A program made the translations under genes and the position numbers. A stretch of DNA of 64,000 nt from CAYUPI01 sp964446585 (lineage in GTDB: Bacteria; Verrucomicrobiota; Verrucomicrobiia; Limisphaerales; UBA8199), in NCBI GenBank assembly GCA_964446585.1, contig CAYUPI010000009.1:1-64000 (forward strand), in the 5' to 3' direction. Shown here one piece after another: positions 1 to 7,929 of the stretch. A model generated the notes under the pieces. It was given only the letters and a program-made list of their open reading frames with translations. It had not been told where the DNA came from and did not search any database. Numbering within the stretch: the stretch's first letter is position 1; every line of letters begins with the position of its first letter.

Positions 1-48
1 ACCCTTCTGAGCGCCTTGGTGAAGGCGTATAAACCTCGTCACCGCTAA
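1..48 (+). CDS. C-terminal end of an unidentified upstream gene
   Basis: An open frame from the first base reads fifteen residues ending in A-Y-K-P-R-H-R and stops at a TAA. The stop codon lies in the left arm of the hairpin that follows, which is a common arrangement for a gene end. Too little is present to name the product; it could also be chance. Confidence 0.3.
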   Translation, partial: TLLSALVKAYKPRHR

Positions 49-74
49 GAGCCGGATGCAAATCCGGCTCTTAG
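45..74 (+). terminator. 13-bp perfect hairpin, probable terminator
   Basis: CTAAGAGCCGGAT is followed by a four-base loop and its exact complement, then TTCG. The stem is perfect and GC-rich but there is no clear T-run, so this may be a weak intrinsic terminator or a transcript-end stabiliser for the gene entering from the left. Confidence 0.45.
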
Positions 75-127
75 TTCGTACCAATGATCCGTTGCGCCAG
101 CCTTCCGCAATCGATAAAATCGGGCCA

Positions 128-1120
128 ATGAAACATCAGCTCGACTTCGAGAAGCCGATTGTTGAATTGCAGCACAAATTGGAGGAATTGAAGAAGCGTC
201 TCGAGACCCAATCCCCGGGCGGAAGTTTCGAGGAGGAAGTCGCCTCCATTGAGGCGAAAATCGAGGAAACCCGGCGCCAGATTTTTTCCAACCTCAGCGC
301 TTGGGACCGAATCAAGATTGCACGTCACCCGAAACGGCCTTTTGCGCTCAATTATTTTGAGACAGCCTTCACCGGCTTCAGCGAACTGCATGGGGACCGG
401 CTTTATGCCGAGGATCGGGCTATGGTCGGTGGCTTCGCTTCCCTCGGTGAGCAGAAAGTGATGGCCCTTGGCACACAGAAGGGGCGTGACACCAAGGAAA
501 ATATCATGCGCAACTTTGGGTCGGCTCATCCGGAGGGATATCGGAAGGCTTTGAGGCTGATGAAGTTAGCTGACAAGTTTAGGATGCCCATCATTACCCT
601 CATCGATACGGCTGGGGCCTACCCGGGAATTGGCGCCGAAGAACGGCACATCGCCGAGGCAATCGCCGTAAACTTGCGCGAAATGATGCTTTTCGAGGTG
701 CCGATTATCGCCGCCGTCATCGGCGAAGGCGGGTCGGGCGGCGCTCTCGGCATCGGCGTGGCGGACCGAGTGCTCATGCTTGAGAACGCGTATTATTCCG
801 TGATCAGCCCCGAGGGCTGCGCCGCGATTTTGTGGAAGGATCGCTCAGCTTCAGCAAAAGCGGCGGAGGCCCTGAAGATCACCGCCCGTGACTTGTTGCA
901 GTTGGGGTTGGTCGATGGAGTTGTGCCTGAGCCGCTTGGCGGTGCGCATGCGAACCCGGGCAAGATGGCGGAGACTCTGCGCGAGAGCTTGCTCAAGCAG
1001 CTCGAAGAATTGCTGAGAATTCCCGTGCCCGAGCGGCTGAAACAACGTTACGCCAAGTTCCGCGCTTATGGACATTTCACCGAGCAGCAAGCGGCGGAGA
1101 CGGTAGTCGTCGCGAGCTGA
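128..1120 (+). CDS. accA: Acetyl-CoA carboxylase carboxyltransferase subunit alpha
   Basis: Alpha half of the carboxyltransferase that moves the carboxyl group from biotin to acetyl-CoA, giving malonyl-CoA for fatty-acid synthesis in the cytoplasm. The protein has 330 residues, close to the usual 320. It opens with the family start (K-H-Q-L-D-F-E-K-P-I), then W-D-R-I-K-I-A-R-H-P-K-R-P, F-S-E-L-H-G-D-R, D-T-A-G-A-Y-P-G and the glycine-rich G-E-G-G-S-G-G-A oxyanion region. An upstream in-frame ATG at 56 would add 24 unrelated residues and start inside the preceding hairpin, so 128 is preferred. accD is not in the window. Confidence 0.95.
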   Translation: MKHQLDFEKPIVELQHKLEELKKRLETQSPGGSFEEEVASIEAKIEETRRQIFSNLSAWDRIKIARHPKRPFALNYFETAFTGFSELHGDRLYAEDRAMVGGFASLGEQKVMALGTQKGRDTKENIMRNFGSAHPEGYRKALRLMKLADKFRMPIITLIDTAGAYPGIGAEERHIAEAIAVNLREMMLFEVPIIAAVIGEGGSGGALGIGVADRVLMLENAYYSVISPEGCAAILWKDRSASAKAAEALKITARDLLQLGLVDGVVPEPLGGAHANPGKMAETLRESLLKQLEELLRIPVPERLKQRYAKFRAYGHFTEQQAAETVVVAS

Positions 1121-1179
1121 AGCTGCGACTGAACTCCTGGACCTCCAGACATTTGAATCTTAACTCCCGACCAGGTTGG

Positions 1180-2157
1180 ATGCTTTACCCGCTAACCTTT
1201 CATCCTATTTTCAAGGAACGCGTTTGGGGCGGGCGCAAGCTGGAGCAACTCTTTTATAAGCCGCTTCCGGCCGGGTTGCCGATTGGGGAGTCGTGGGAGC
1301 TGAGTGACCGACCCGGTGACATCAGCGTCATCGCGAATGGTCCCCTGGCCGGCAAAGACTTGCATTGGCTGGTCGAGAATCATCGCCAGGACCTGCTGGG
1401 CGCGGCGAACCTCGAAGAAGGCCGGTTTCCTTTGCTGATCAAGATTCTGGACGCGCGGCAGAAGCTTTCGCTACAAGTGCACCCGCCGCCGCACAAGGCG
1501 GCGGAGCTGGGCGGCGAGCCCAAGACCGAAATGTGGTATATCGCCGGCGCTGACCCGGGCGCGGAGTTGAACGTCGGACTGCGACGAGGGGTGACGCGGG
1601 AGGAATTCGAGCGAAAACTCGTGGCGGGCACAGTCGAGGATTGCTGCCACCGTGTCGAGGTCCGCGCCGGTGATGCGATGTTCCTTCCCAGCGGACGCAT
1701 CCATGCCATCGGCGCAGGCTTGGTCATTTTCGAGATTCAACAAAACTCGGATACAACGTATCGGGTGTTCGACTGGAACCGGGCCGGCCTGGACCGCAAA
1801 CCGCGCACGTTGCATGTCGCCGAGTCGCTGGCCAGCATCGATTTCGACGATTTCGAACCGGCACTCGTCCACTCCGACTTCGAACCATCAGGTCCGGCCC
1901 GCGTTCGTTCCCTTGTCCAGGACCGGCTCTTTTCGGTGGAGCTTTATGAGGCGGATGCCGGAGCTGTCCTGCCCCTTCCTGCGCGCCGAATGCAAATCAT
2001 GGCAGTGCTCGCGGGTCGCCTCAAGCTCGGTAACGGCGAATCGAGCAGTGGCTTGGCCGCAGGTAGGTTCTGTCTCGTTCCCGCTTGCCTGGAACATTCC
2101 ATGGTGCAATTTGAAACCGGTGCCAGATTTCTCCGCATTCTGGCCGGTCTCCCTTAG
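1180..2157 (+). CDS. manA: Class I mannose-6-phosphate isomerase
   Basis: Interconverts mannose 6-phosphate and fructose 6-phosphate, supplying precursors for mannosylated glycans. It is a cupin metalloenzyme. Visible features are an N-terminal L-T-F-H-P-I-F-K-E-R-V-W-G-G, the metal-site stretch L-Q-V-H-P-P, the partner glutamate in K-T-E-M-W-Y and a histidine in G-R-I-H-A-I-G-A-G, followed by E-I-Q-Q-N-S-D-T-T-Y-R, the usual order for the short Bacillus-type ManA of about 320 residues. A TTG start at 1153 would add nine residues; the ATG fits the family start better. It follows accA by about 60 bases. Confidence 0.85.
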   Translation: MLYPLTFHPIFKERVWGGRKLEQLFYKPLPAGLPIGESWELSDRPGDISVIANGPLAGKDLHWLVENHRQDLLGAANLEEGRFPLLIKILDARQKLSLQVHPPPHKAAELGGEPKTEMWYIAGADPGAELNVGLRRGVTREEFERKLVAGTVEDCCHRVEVRAGDAMFLPSGRIHAIGAGLVIFEIQQNSDTTYRVFDWNRAGLDRKPRTLHVAESLASIDFDDFEPALVHSDFEPSGPARVRSLVQDRLFSVELYEADAGAVLPLPARRMQIMAVLAGRLKLGNGESSSGLAAGRFCLVPACLEHSMVQFETGARFLRILAGLP

Positions 2158-2277
2158 TACACCTCAATTAAGGCTGACCTCGCGCAGGACCGCTTTGTGC
2201 CTTGTAAACGGCCGGCACTGCTTCCATCTTCGGCTAGGCAGCTCGAAACCGTGCCTGCCGCGGCTCATTCCGCACCC

Positions 2278-2700
2278 GTGAAGAGATTCTTTCAAAGCTG
2301 GGTGACTAACACCCTCGCCGTGCTCGTGGCGGTTTACCTCGTCAGCGGAATCCATTACGAGAAATGGCTGGATTTGCTGGTCGCCTCGCTTCTCCTCGGC
2401 ATCCTCAATGCGGTGATTCGGCCGATCCTCCTGTTCCTCGCGTTGCCGCTGCTCCTCGTGACCCTCGGCCTCTTCACTCTGATCATCAATGCTCTCCTCC
2501 TTTACCTGGTCGGTTACGTCCTTCGCCCTCATTTTTACGTGGACGATTTTTGGTCGGCCTTTTGGGGTGCGCTCATCATCAGTGTTGTCGGCATGGTCCT
2601 CAATGTGCTGACGGGTACGGGAAAAGCCCGCGTTCGGTTCGAGCACCGACGCCGTCCACCGGACTCCGGCTCCGGCGGCGGCCCCGTCATTGACATCTGA
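2278..2700 (+). CDS. Phage holin family (4-TM superfamily IV) membrane protein
   Basis: Small inner-membrane protein of 140 residues with about four hydrophobic segments, a conserved N-A-V-I-R-P-I-L turn after the second helix, and a basic C-terminal tail rich in arginine and glycine. This matches the chromosomal four-helix family named for phage holins (PF04020), whose members are widespread in bacteria and have no proven lytic role. The start is uncertain: GTG at 2278 puts the first helix near the N-terminus, while GTG at 2197 would add 27 polar residues. No phage genes surround it. Confidence 0.65.
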   Translation: MKRFFQSWVTNTLAVLVAVYLVSGIHYEKWLDLLVASLLLGILNAVIRPILLFLALPLLLVTLGLFTLIINALLLYLVGYVLRPHFYVDDFWSAFWGALIISVVGMVLNVLTGTGKARVRFEHRRRPPDSGSGGGPVIDI

Positions 2701-2769
2701 GAAAACCTGGCTACTCCCTCAAACCGCTCCCCGACTTCCGAAGCTCCAGCGAAGGAGGTTGGCCACCCG

Positions 2770-3381
2770 TCACCGACGCGCAAAGGCCGCCCGCAACGTC
2801 TCGATCCCCTTCGCCGCGAAATCTCTTTCAAAATCCGTGAGCAATCGGGCAAGCTCGTCTGGCGTCGTCACCGCGCGAAAGAGGGCGCATGCATCGAACA
2901 CACTATTCATTTGCTCAAAATAATCCTGGTCATCGGTCCGCAGATAGACCGTTCCGCCCGGTGCCAGCGCCTGGTGGGCCAGCGTCGGAAACCTTTCGTT
3001 AATCAGTCGATGCCGCCGATGTTTTCGTTTCGGCCAGGGATCGGGAAAATAAATGTGCAGCGCCGCAGCCGAATGGGCCAGCAGGAGATATTCGAGGAAA
3101 TAAGAGGATTCGATTCGGATCCCGCGCAGGTTCGTCAGCCGGGCCAGTTGCCCTTTCCGCGCCAATTTCCGCAGCCGGCCGAGCAACCGTTCCACGCCGA
3201 TGAAGTTGCGCTCGAGATGCGAAGTTGCGTATTCGACGAGGAAAGATCCGTCGCCGCAGCCCAACTCGACTTCGAGGGTTTGGCTTTTGGGAAATAGCGC
3301 TCCCAGATCAATCCGCTCGAGGATTGAGGGTAGTTGGTGCAGTAGGCCCGGCGGCTCGACCGATTGAAAACAGGGCTGCAT
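2770..3381 (-). CDS. trmB: tRNA (guanine-N7-)-methyltransferase
   Basis: SAM-dependent enzyme that makes m7G46 in the tRNA variable loop. The protein has 203 residues. The SAM pocket is seen in V-E-L-G-C-G-D-G-S-F, the N-F-I-G-V-E segment follows, and the diagnostic TrmB motif F-P-D-P-W-P-K-R-K-H-R-R-H-R-L lies after the middle. It starts at an ATG and is divergent from the glycerophosphodiesterase gene. It lacks the N-terminal extension of proteobacterial TrmB. Confidence 0.95.
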   Translation of the reverse strand: MQPCFQSVEPPGLLHQLPSILERIDLGALFPKSQTLEVELGCGDGSFLVEYATSHLERNFIGVERLLGRLRKLARKGQLARLTNLRGIRIESSYFLEYLLLAHSAAALHIYFPDPWPKRKHRRHRLINERFPTLAHQALAPGGTVYLRTDDQDYFEQMNSVFDACALFRAVTTPDELARLLTDFERDFAAKGIETLRAAFARR

Positions 3382-3523
3382 GCGCTCGTTTATTAACCCG
3401 TGTATTCCACACGGTAAAGCATCGGGGTGCTAAGACCCTCTCGGAAACCAGGCACCACGGATACAGCTCAATGGTGGAGAATCGGCGCTTGACCCGCAAG
3501 ATCACTGGTCTCAGGCTCGCCGC

Positions 3524-4636
3524 ATGAGGACACGTAATGGGCCTTCTTCCACAAGTCCCCAATTGATAAACGCCCATTTAGGCATTCGTAGAGGAGTTTC
3601 CCCGTCAAGCCGGCGATTTCTGAGCCTTCCGATGCTGATTGGAGTCCTGTTTGGATGCGACTCGGCAAGTAAGGCGGCTGAGGCCTCGAAAATCATCATC
3701 GCCCACCGGGGCGCCAGCGGTTACCTGCCCGAGCACACACTGCCCGGAAAGGCGCTGGCCCACGCCATGGGCGCGGACTTTCTCGAGCAGGATGTCGTCT
3801 CGACCAAGGACGGCATCCCGGTTGTGCTCCACGACATCTATCTCGATACCGTCACTGATGTAGCGAAACGGTTCCCCGACCGGAAGCGCGCGGATGGCCG
3901 TTACTACGCGCTGGACTTCACCGTGGCGGAGTTGAAACAGCTTCAGGTCACCGAGCGATTCGATCGACGGTCAGGCAAGGCGGTGTTCCCCGGGCGATTT
4001 CCGCTCTGGCGAGGGTCGTTTCAAATCCCGACGTTCGAAGAGGAGATACAGTTCATCCAGGGACTGAATCGGACAACCGGTCGCGAGGCGGGTATCTATC
4101 CGGAGATCAAAGCGCCGGCGTGGCATCGCAAGCAGGGAGTTGACTTATCGCGCATCGTCCTTGGCGTGCTGGATCGTTACGGCTACCGGACGAAAACGGA
4201 CAAGGTATTCCTTCAGTGCTTTGACTACCAGGAAGTGAAGCGGCTGCGAACTGAGCTGGGTTACCGGGGACGCTTAATTCAATTGCTCGCCGAGCCGATT
4301 TCGAGCGAACCGGGAACCGACTTCGCTTTCCTGACCAGTCGCGCAGGCCTGGAGGAACTGGCAAAGTTTGCCGACGGCATCGGTCCGTCGCTGTCGCAGG
4401 TGGTTCGGGCGAAAGGCGGTGAACATCTCACAATCATGGACCTGGTAAAGACTGCACACGAGTTTAAGCTTCTGGTCCATCCCTACACGATCCGCACGGA
4501 CGCCCTGCCCTCCGGAGTGAAGTCTGCCGATGAACTGTTTCGCGCTTGTCTCGTCGAGGCTGGAGCGGACGGTGTGTTCACCGACCAAACGGACCGCGGC
4601 GCGGCCTTCGTACGGGCGCTGGGGGCGGGAAAATAA
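3524..4636 (+). CDS. Exported glycerophosphodiester phosphodiesterase
   Basis: Hydrolyses deacylated phospholipids to glycerol 3-phosphate and an alcohol. The GDPD barrel opens with H-R-G-A-S-G-Y-L-P-E-H-T, followed by F-L-E-Q-D-V and V-V-L-H-D, the metal and catalytic motifs of the periplasmic GlpQ type; near the end comes D-G-V-F-T-D. The hydrophobic stretch L-P-M-L-I-G-V-L-F-G-C looks like a lipoprotein signal with a lipobox cysteine, suggesting an envelope-anchored enzyme. The true start is unclear: ATG 3524 gives a long polar leader, while ATG 3632 would cut the n-region very short. Confidence 0.88.
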   Translation: MRTRNGPSSTSPQLINAHLGIRRGVSPSSRRFLSLPMLIGVLFGCDSASKAAEASKIIIAHRGASGYLPEHTLPGKALAHAMGADFLEQDVVSTKDGIPVVLHDIYLDTVTDVAKRFPDRKRADGRYYALDFTVAELKQLQVTERFDRRSGKAVFPGRFPLWRGSFQIPTFEEEIQFIQGLNRTTGREAGIYPEIKAPAWHRKQGVDLSRIVLGVLDRYGYRTKTDKVFLQCFDYQEVKRLRTELGYRGRLIQLLAEPISSEPGTDFAFLTSRAGLEELAKFADGIGPSLSQVVRAKGGEHLTIMDLVKTAHEFKLLVHPYTIRTDALPSGVKSADELFRACLVEAGADGVFTDQTDRGAAFVRALGAGK

Positions 4637-4702
4637 CCGAGGTCCAGTTCGCTGAAGTCTGTTTGAATTCAGAGAATTGATTTCGCGTTCCGGCGAGAAA
4701 AA

Positions 4703-4780
4703 TGGTCGGGGCGGTGAGATTCGAACTCACGACCTCTTGTACCCGAAACAAGCGCGCTAGCCAGGCTACGCTACGCCCCG
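4703..4780 (-). tRNA. tRNA-Pro(CGG)
   Basis: Read on the minus strand, the acceptor arms C-G-G-G-G-C-G and C-G-C-C-C-C-G pair fully. The anticodon stem CTTGT/ACAAG encloses the loop TTCGGGT, giving anticodon CGG for proline codon CCG. The T-arm has GTTCGAATC, and the CCA end is encoded after discriminator base A. Confidence 0.95.
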
Positions 4781-4883
4781 AACCTGAGAAGCTGAAGGTG
4801 CCGCTTGATGGCCGGTTTGGCAACTCAAATCTTAAGACCTCCGGTCAGCTGCGCTCCGACTTGATTGGCCGACTACAAGCCTT

Positions 4884-6311
4884 TCAGCCCAAAATTCCGT
4901 TGGAGACCGGCTCTCGCGGTTGACGGAAGCTCCCGCGCGCTGCAACGCTCACAGCCTCATCAACCGCTTCGGAGAGCACGGCGAGCCCCTCGCGCACCGC
5001 TTCCTCCTTGATAGTCAGCGGCGGGGCGATTTTCACCGTTTGACCCCAGGCGCCAACCGGTGAAAAAAAGAGCAAGCCCTTGTAAAAACACCCCTCGATA
5101 ATGGCATGGGCCAGGTCGGGGTCAGGCTCCTTGCCGCCCGATTTCACCAATTGCATTCCCCCCACCAGGCCCCGCGCCGTCACATGCCCAATGACGTCGG
5201 AATGTTTGCTCTGAATGCGCTTTATGCCTTCCAGCAACACCAGCCCGAGTCGCGCGGCATTGCCGGCCAAATCCTGGCCGACAATTTTTCTCACGTTCGC
5301 GAGTGCTGCGGCGCAGCAAACGGGATTGCCCGTATGGGTGCTGGTCATCGAGCCGGGTGGAAACTGGTCCATGATCTCGCTCCGGCCGATCACGGCCGAG
5401 AGCGGCAGCGAACTGCTAATCCCTTTCCCGCAGCAAATCAGATCCGGCGTCACACCGTAATGCTCGAACGCCCAGAACATTCCCGTGCGGCCAAACCCCG
5501 CCTGCACTTCATCGAACGCCAAAACGACCCCGTATTGTCGGCACCAGGCGGCCAGCTCACGGACGTACTCCACGGGCGCGAAATCCGGGCCGACGCCCTG
5601 ATAGGTTTCCATGAGCACACCGGCGATTTCGTCAGGCGTCAGGCCAGCCTGCTTAATTGTATCCAGGAAGGTTTGGAAACTGGTGTTTTGCTGCCAATAA
5701 CCGTCCGGGAAAGGCGCGTTGATGATCGCACGGTCGAGATTGACAATCCAGGCTTTCTGCCCAGCCATCCCGCCCGCTTGCTGTGCTCCCAGGGTCCTAC
5801 CGTGGAAGCCGCGTTCGAAGCCGACGATACCGATCTTCTTCTTCCCATCCGTCTTCAACCCATGAGCGCGAGCCAGTTTAATGGCACATTCAGTCGCTTC
5901 CGAGCCGGTGGTGAGAAGAAAAACCTTGTCCAGACCTGGTGGGGCAACCCCGGCGAGGCATTCCACCAATGCCGCGCGCTGTGCGCTCGGGAAGACATAA
6001 TTGTGCAATAGGCCGCTATTGACCTGGTCGAGGATCGCTTGCCTCACTTCGGAAGCGCCATGGCCGGCGTTGGAAACGAGCACCCCGCTGCTCCAATCGA
6101 GCCATTTGTTGCCGTACTTGTCATAGACGAAGATATCCTCGGCGCGGTCCCAAACCAGCGGCGGTTGGCCGCGCATCGACTGCGGCTCAAACCGACGTAG
6201 TTTTTCCAGGGTCGGTATCGAGTCCGGGTGGGGCAAGGGCGTGACAATGCGGCGGAACTTCGTTTCGACGTGTGGCACCTGGCGCGGCGTGATGCTGAAT
6301 TCTTTGCCCAT
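4884..6311 (-). CDS. Class III PLP-dependent aminotransferase
   Basis: Fold-type I omega-aminotransferase of about 475 residues. Seen in order: W-L-D-W-S-S-G near the N-terminus, T-T-G-S-E-A-T-E-C-A for cofactor phosphate binding, the F-D-E-V-Q-A-G-F-G-R-T-G signature with the aspartate that holds the pyridine nitrogen, and the Schiff-base lysine in C-C-G-K-G-I-S-S-S-L-P-L-S. These fit the GabT/aspartate aminotransferase-like group, but the substrate (4-aminobutyrate, ornithine or another omega-amine) cannot be read from the sequence. A TTG two codons upstream is a weaker start than this ATG. Confidence 0.88.
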   Translation of the reverse strand: MGKEFSITPRQVPHVETKFRRIVTPLPHPDSIPTLEKLRRFEPQSMRGQPPLVWDRAEDIFVYDKYGNKWLDWSSGVLVSNAGHGASEVRQAILDQVNSGLLHNYVFPSAQRAALVECLAGVAPPGLDKVFLLTTGSEATECAIKLARAHGLKTDGKKKIGIVGFERGFHGRTLGAQQAGGMAGQKAWIVNLDRAIINAPFPDGYWQQNTSFQTFLDTIKQAGLTPDEIAGVLMETYQGVGPDFAPVEYVRELAAWCRQYGVVLAFDEVQAGFGRTGMFWAFEHYGVTPDLICCGKGISSSLPLSAVIGRSEIMDQFPPGSMTSTHTGNPVCCAAALANVRKIVGQDLAGNAARLGLVLLEGIKRIQSKHSDVIGHVTARGLVGGMQLVKSGGKEPDPDLAHAIIEGCFYKGLLFFSPVGAWGQTVKIAPPLTIKEEAVREGLAVLSEAVDEAVSVAARGSFRQPREPVSNGILG

Positions 6312-6395
6312 AGACAACTGCCCTATTCAACCACAGATAAACGCGGACGAAAGCAAATGTCGCAGAGGAAGCGCAAAATTAGGTGTTAAGCTCGA

Positions 6396-7817
6396 TTAAT
6401 CGAGGTTCGGGTTTCGGGGCCGACAAAGCAGCGTTCCCACTATGACAAGGCCAGGACCGGTCCAGAGCGAAATGCAAAGATGCGAAGGAGGAAAGAAGCC
6501 TCCGATGAGCCTCGATGCAGCCACGTCCTTGGGCGGATTTAGCAGATACAGCATGATTAGGAACGTGCAAAAGCAGAATACAAGCAATCCAAGCATCACT
6601 CCTCTCTCCCGCGGCCGCATGCGCCGCAAAAAGAAAAACGGCACGATGGCGAGGAGCATGTAAGCGATTCCGAAGTTGTGAGCAGTTATTCGAGTGTAAT
6701 CCCAGACTTGCTCGAGAAAACGGGTGAAGCTGTCGGTCGCGCTGATCCGCTCAAATTGGCCACGGGTGAGCACGTGAACAAGACCTTCAATCGTGCGCGC
6801 ATAGCCCCAGTTGGAGGGTGGATTGGTCATCGATGCCAGGGGCAATTCAAGGTGCGGAAATGTGCCAAGGAGGGCGAGAATCCCCGCAGTCACCGCCGGG
6901 CGCACTCGCGTGAAGGCGCCACGTGTTTTGAAAATCAATCCTAGGCACATGGCGGCAGCTAGCAGGCCAATCCAAAGATAGAGCCGACCTACAGCGCTCA
7001 ATTGCCCCGTAGGACCGTCAAGCGTAGGTAACCAACCTAAGTGATTAGCAACCAGTATGCATTCCGCGAGAACCGCCGCGGTGAAAAACAGCTCCCGCCC
7101 CAGTTCCCGATCGCCAAACATGACGAAGAAAGGCAGGCCGAGTGCCGCCGGGATCAGTACCTGACTGGCGCTCACGGCTATCCCATATAGGAAAAACGCC
7201 GTGTAAAGGTATTTCAGCAGATCCGGCGTGTACAACCACCTCACCAAGAGACATAGCACCGTCCCAAACAGGGCAACGCTCAGCGCGGAGGTTTCCCCAA
7301 TCACAGCCATGCCCCAAAACGGGGTGCTGAAACCGAAACCGAGCCCGGCAACCGTGCCTGCGGCCAGAAATAAGATTTGTTCATCCCTCGCCGCCATTCT
7401 CTTGAATCCGCGCATTCCGTCCAAGATCATTGCTCCGATTCGTGACACGATGAGCGCAATTATCCCGCACGCAACGGCACCAGCAACGGCTGACGACACT
7501 GCCACACGCCAGGCGATGTTCGACCAGGGCAGCAGTTTTGTGAAAAGCCAAGCATACAGCGTCCAGCCCGGAAACCCGGGCGGATGTGCCACGCCGCCGT
7601 ACTTCGCGGCCGTGGCCAAGATGCCGGAATTGGCCAGGGTCACCTCCGGCGCCAAGGTGTACCAATAGACCGCTAAAGCGATGCAGGCCGTGACTCCAAA
7701 ACTGAGCCAGTCGGTACGTTGATAGAAAGCGCCCTCGCCCTGGGCGAGCGGCGGGCCCACTCCGCCTGTCTGCGCGCCTTGTCCATCTCCAGCCGGTTGT
7801 TGTTCCAAGCTGCTCAT
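6396..7817 (-). CDS. DUF2723 (TMEM260-like) polytopic membrane protein
   Basis: Integral membrane protein of 473 residues with roughly ten hydrophobic helices. The N-terminal half has the DUF2723 signature: a helix, then L-A-P-E-V-T-L-A-N-S-G-I-L-A-T-A-A and H-P-P-G-F-P-G-W-T-L, an extracytoplasmic loop with the acidic residue expected of a lipid-linked sugar transferase. The family includes O-mannosyltransferase-like TMEM260, so a glycosyltransferase role is plausible but inferred. Bacterial members are often longer; this one ends after its last helix without the soluble C-terminal extension. Confidence 0.75.
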   Translation of the reverse strand: MSSLEQQPAGDGQGAQTGGVGPPLAQGEGAFYQRTDWLSFGVTACIALAVYWYTLAPEVTLANSGILATAAKYGGVAHPPGFPGWTLYAWLFTKLLPWSNIAWRVAVSSAVAGAVACGIIALIVSRIGAMILDGMRGFKRMAARDEQILFLAAGTVAGLGFGFSTPFWGMAVIGETSALSVALFGTVLCLLVRWLYTPDLLKYLYTAFFLYGIAVSASQVLIPAALGLPFFVMFGDRELGRELFFTAAVLAECILVANHLGWLPTLDGPTGQLSAVGRLYLWIGLLAAAMCLGLIFKTRGAFTRVRPAVTAGILALLGTFPHLELPLASMTNPPSNWGYARTIEGLVHVLTRGQFERISATDSFTRFLEQVWDYTRITAHNFGIAYMLLAIVPFFFLRRMRPRERGVMLGLLVFCFCTFLIMLYLLNPPKDVAASRLIGGFFPPSHLCISLWTGPGLVIVGTLLCRPRNPNLD

Positions 7818-7902
7818 TACTGAGGGCTCCGGTCAGGTGTCTCTGTCTTGATAGACACCGGATAACGGCAATTTTGTATAGCCGAGGCACAGAAATGAAC
7901 CG

Positions 7903-7929
7903 CTTCCGAAGGAAGCTAAACTTCGGAAG
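7903..7929 (-). terminator. 9-bp perfect hairpin at the end of the permease gene
   Basis: CTTCCGAAG and CTTCGGAAG form a perfect nine-pair stem around a nine-base loop that holds the stop codon of the minus-strand permease. There is no T-run, so it may act as a transcript-end stabiliser as much as a terminator. Confidence 0.4.

Noticed and set aside
2278..2700. Prophage, because of the holin-family name
   Set aside because: The four-helix family is chromosomal and common, and no other phage gene is present.
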